This document shows positions 63,329 through 64,000 of a stretch of 64,000 nt of DNA, in pieces. Source of the stretch: Stenogyne calaminthoides (taxonomy: Eukaryota > Streptophyta > Magnoliopsida > Lamiales > Lamiaceae); assembly GCA_037126765.1 (NCBI GenBank), contig JBBCBC010000007.1:28653667-28717666 (forward strand), in the 5' to 3' direction. The notes under the pieces were generated by a model, which did not search any database, was not told the DNA's origin, and was given only the letters and a program-made list of their open reading frames with translations. The position numbers and the translations under genes are program-made. Position 1 is the first letter of the stretch, and each line of letters starts with the position of its first letter.

Positions 63329-63633
63329 CTCTTTACAACTCTTCTCACCAACAATCACACTCAAACTACCTTCTAAAGGGTTTGGGGTTTCTTTGTTGGT
63401 TTCCAACAAGGATGAGATATCCTTTACAATGAAGTACAATGCAAAGGCTAGGATATCTCGACTAAGCTTCGGATATATCTTATCAAGCTAGGCTTAGTGG
63501 AATGAGCTCTCTTCGATTTAAAAGCACTTGGGAAATTCTAAGTTTTTCGAGTGCTTTAACTTTACGATAATAAGTTTGAGCTCTTGAGTTTCTTACAAAT
63601 TTCCCGTAACCTTACAATGTAGAGGGTCACAAG

Positions 63634-63642
63634 TATTTATAG
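63634..63642 (-). promoter_or_regulatory. TATA box of the 5' LTR
   Basis: CTATAAATA on the minus strand, at the position equivalent to 50,980-50,988. This would be the promoter driving the genomic transcript of the element. Confidence 0.7.
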
Positions 63643-64000
63643 GCATACACCAAGGTCACTCTTTGAAAACTATCCGTTGGAGAGATAGCTTCGTGAGTTT
63701 CCTCTTATGGTGTGTGAGGAACGGCTATATTTAGGGTTTGAAACTCCCTAACACGTTTTAGGCAATAGCCTTTCATGTAGCAGGTCTTCACTTTTTGCAG
63801 TCTGGAACTTTTGTACTTCTGACAACTTTTTCAGCAACCTGTCACTGTCGGTGTCAGTATGGTACAGTGTTGTCTTCTCTTTTTGACTTTTGTCTCCAGT
63901 TAAAGGTAGACACCTTCAACGGCTCTTTTGGTTACAAACTATGAGTTGATATAAACTTAACAACACTCTGACTTAGTTCCTTTTGCCTGCATTTGAATGT

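Larger units (their letters stand above)
49880..64000 (-). mobile_element. Ty1/copia LTR retrotransposon with extra 3' ORF (probable Sirevirus type), decayed
   Basis: On the minus strand the order is 5' LTR (from beyond the window to 62,637), PBS, gag, protease, integrase, reverse transcriptase, RNase H, extra ORF, polypurine tract, 3' LTR (51,984-49,880). Integrase before RT defines Ty1/copia. A long extra ORF between RNase H and the 3' LTR, with coiled-coil composition, is the known layout of Sireviruses, though the 2.1-kb LTRs are long for that group. The element interrupts the satellite after TATAG (49,875-49,879), the likely left half of a 5-bp target duplication; the right half lies outside the window. 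Every coding part has stops or frameshifts, so it is non-autonomous as sequenced. The two LTRs differ by two deletions (about 26 and 97 bp in the right copy) and by many substitutions in one patch. Confidence 0.93.
62637..64000 (-). repeat. 5' LTR of the copia element (partial, cut by window end)
   Basis: It matches the 3' LTR from its U5 end (GGGACCAATA on the minus strand) up to the CTGACTTAGTTCC zone, where the window ends; several hundred bases of U3 lie outside. Relative to the 3' LTR it lacks about 26 bp and about 97 bp near 62,914 and 62,946. It has a cluster of substitutions at 62,718-62,845, and otherwise only scattered differences. Confidence 0.93.

Overview
The window is repeat-rich nuclear DNA of a flowering plant. 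I found no intact host gene, rRNA or tRNA. It holds (i) a very long tandem satellite with a monomer of about 340 bp, (ii) a relic of a copia-type long terminal repeat (LTR) inside the satellite, and (iii) most of a decayed Ty1/copia LTR retrotransposon with an extra ORF downstream of pol, the layout of the Sirevirus/SIRE lineage. The plant origin follows from the copia protein domains, the initiator-tRNA-Met primer binding site and the extra-ORF layout. I cannot name the species.

Layout. 1-20,659: satellite in forward orientation, about 61 monomers (subfamily A), with a seven-monomer higher-order repeat of about 2.36 kb between roughly 800 and 11,300. 20,660-22,300: a copia LTR relic on the minus strand, followed by a truncated second copy of the same LTR end. 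22,301-49,879: the same satellite in the opposite orientation, about 81 monomers. This arm is subfamily A to about 28,836 and then subfamily B. Subfamily B carries a four-monomer higher-order repeat (about 1.34 kb, near 29,600-32,700) and a 7.23-kb higher-order repeat present about twice (35,500-42,728 and 42,729-49,879). 49,880-64,000: the retrotransposon on the minus strand: 3' LTR (49,880-51,984), polypurine tract, extra ORF (about 52,477-56,043), RNase H, reverse transcriptase, integrase, protease and gag (up to 62,509), primer binding site (62,624-62,634), and a 5' LTR cut off by the window end.

The element is not autonomous as sequenced: gag, protease, integrase, RT, RNase H and the extra ORF all carry in-frame stops or frameshifts. 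Several of its damaged patches share one signature, CTGA/TCAG words rewritten as CGA/TCG-containing words. Inside the near-identical 7.23-kb satellite repeats, the same short window of the monomer is scrambled again and again. Both patterns could be consensus or assembly error and should be tested before the decay is taken as biological.

The most informative structures are the reversal of satellite polarity exactly at the LTR relic, the nested higher-order repeats, a telo-box (AAACCCTA) and a slippage-prone imperfect hairpin carried by the monomers, and a double G-box hairpin in the LTR. The monomer is about two nucleosome repeats long, which together with the long homogeneous array makes a centromeric or pericentromeric location plausible but unproven.
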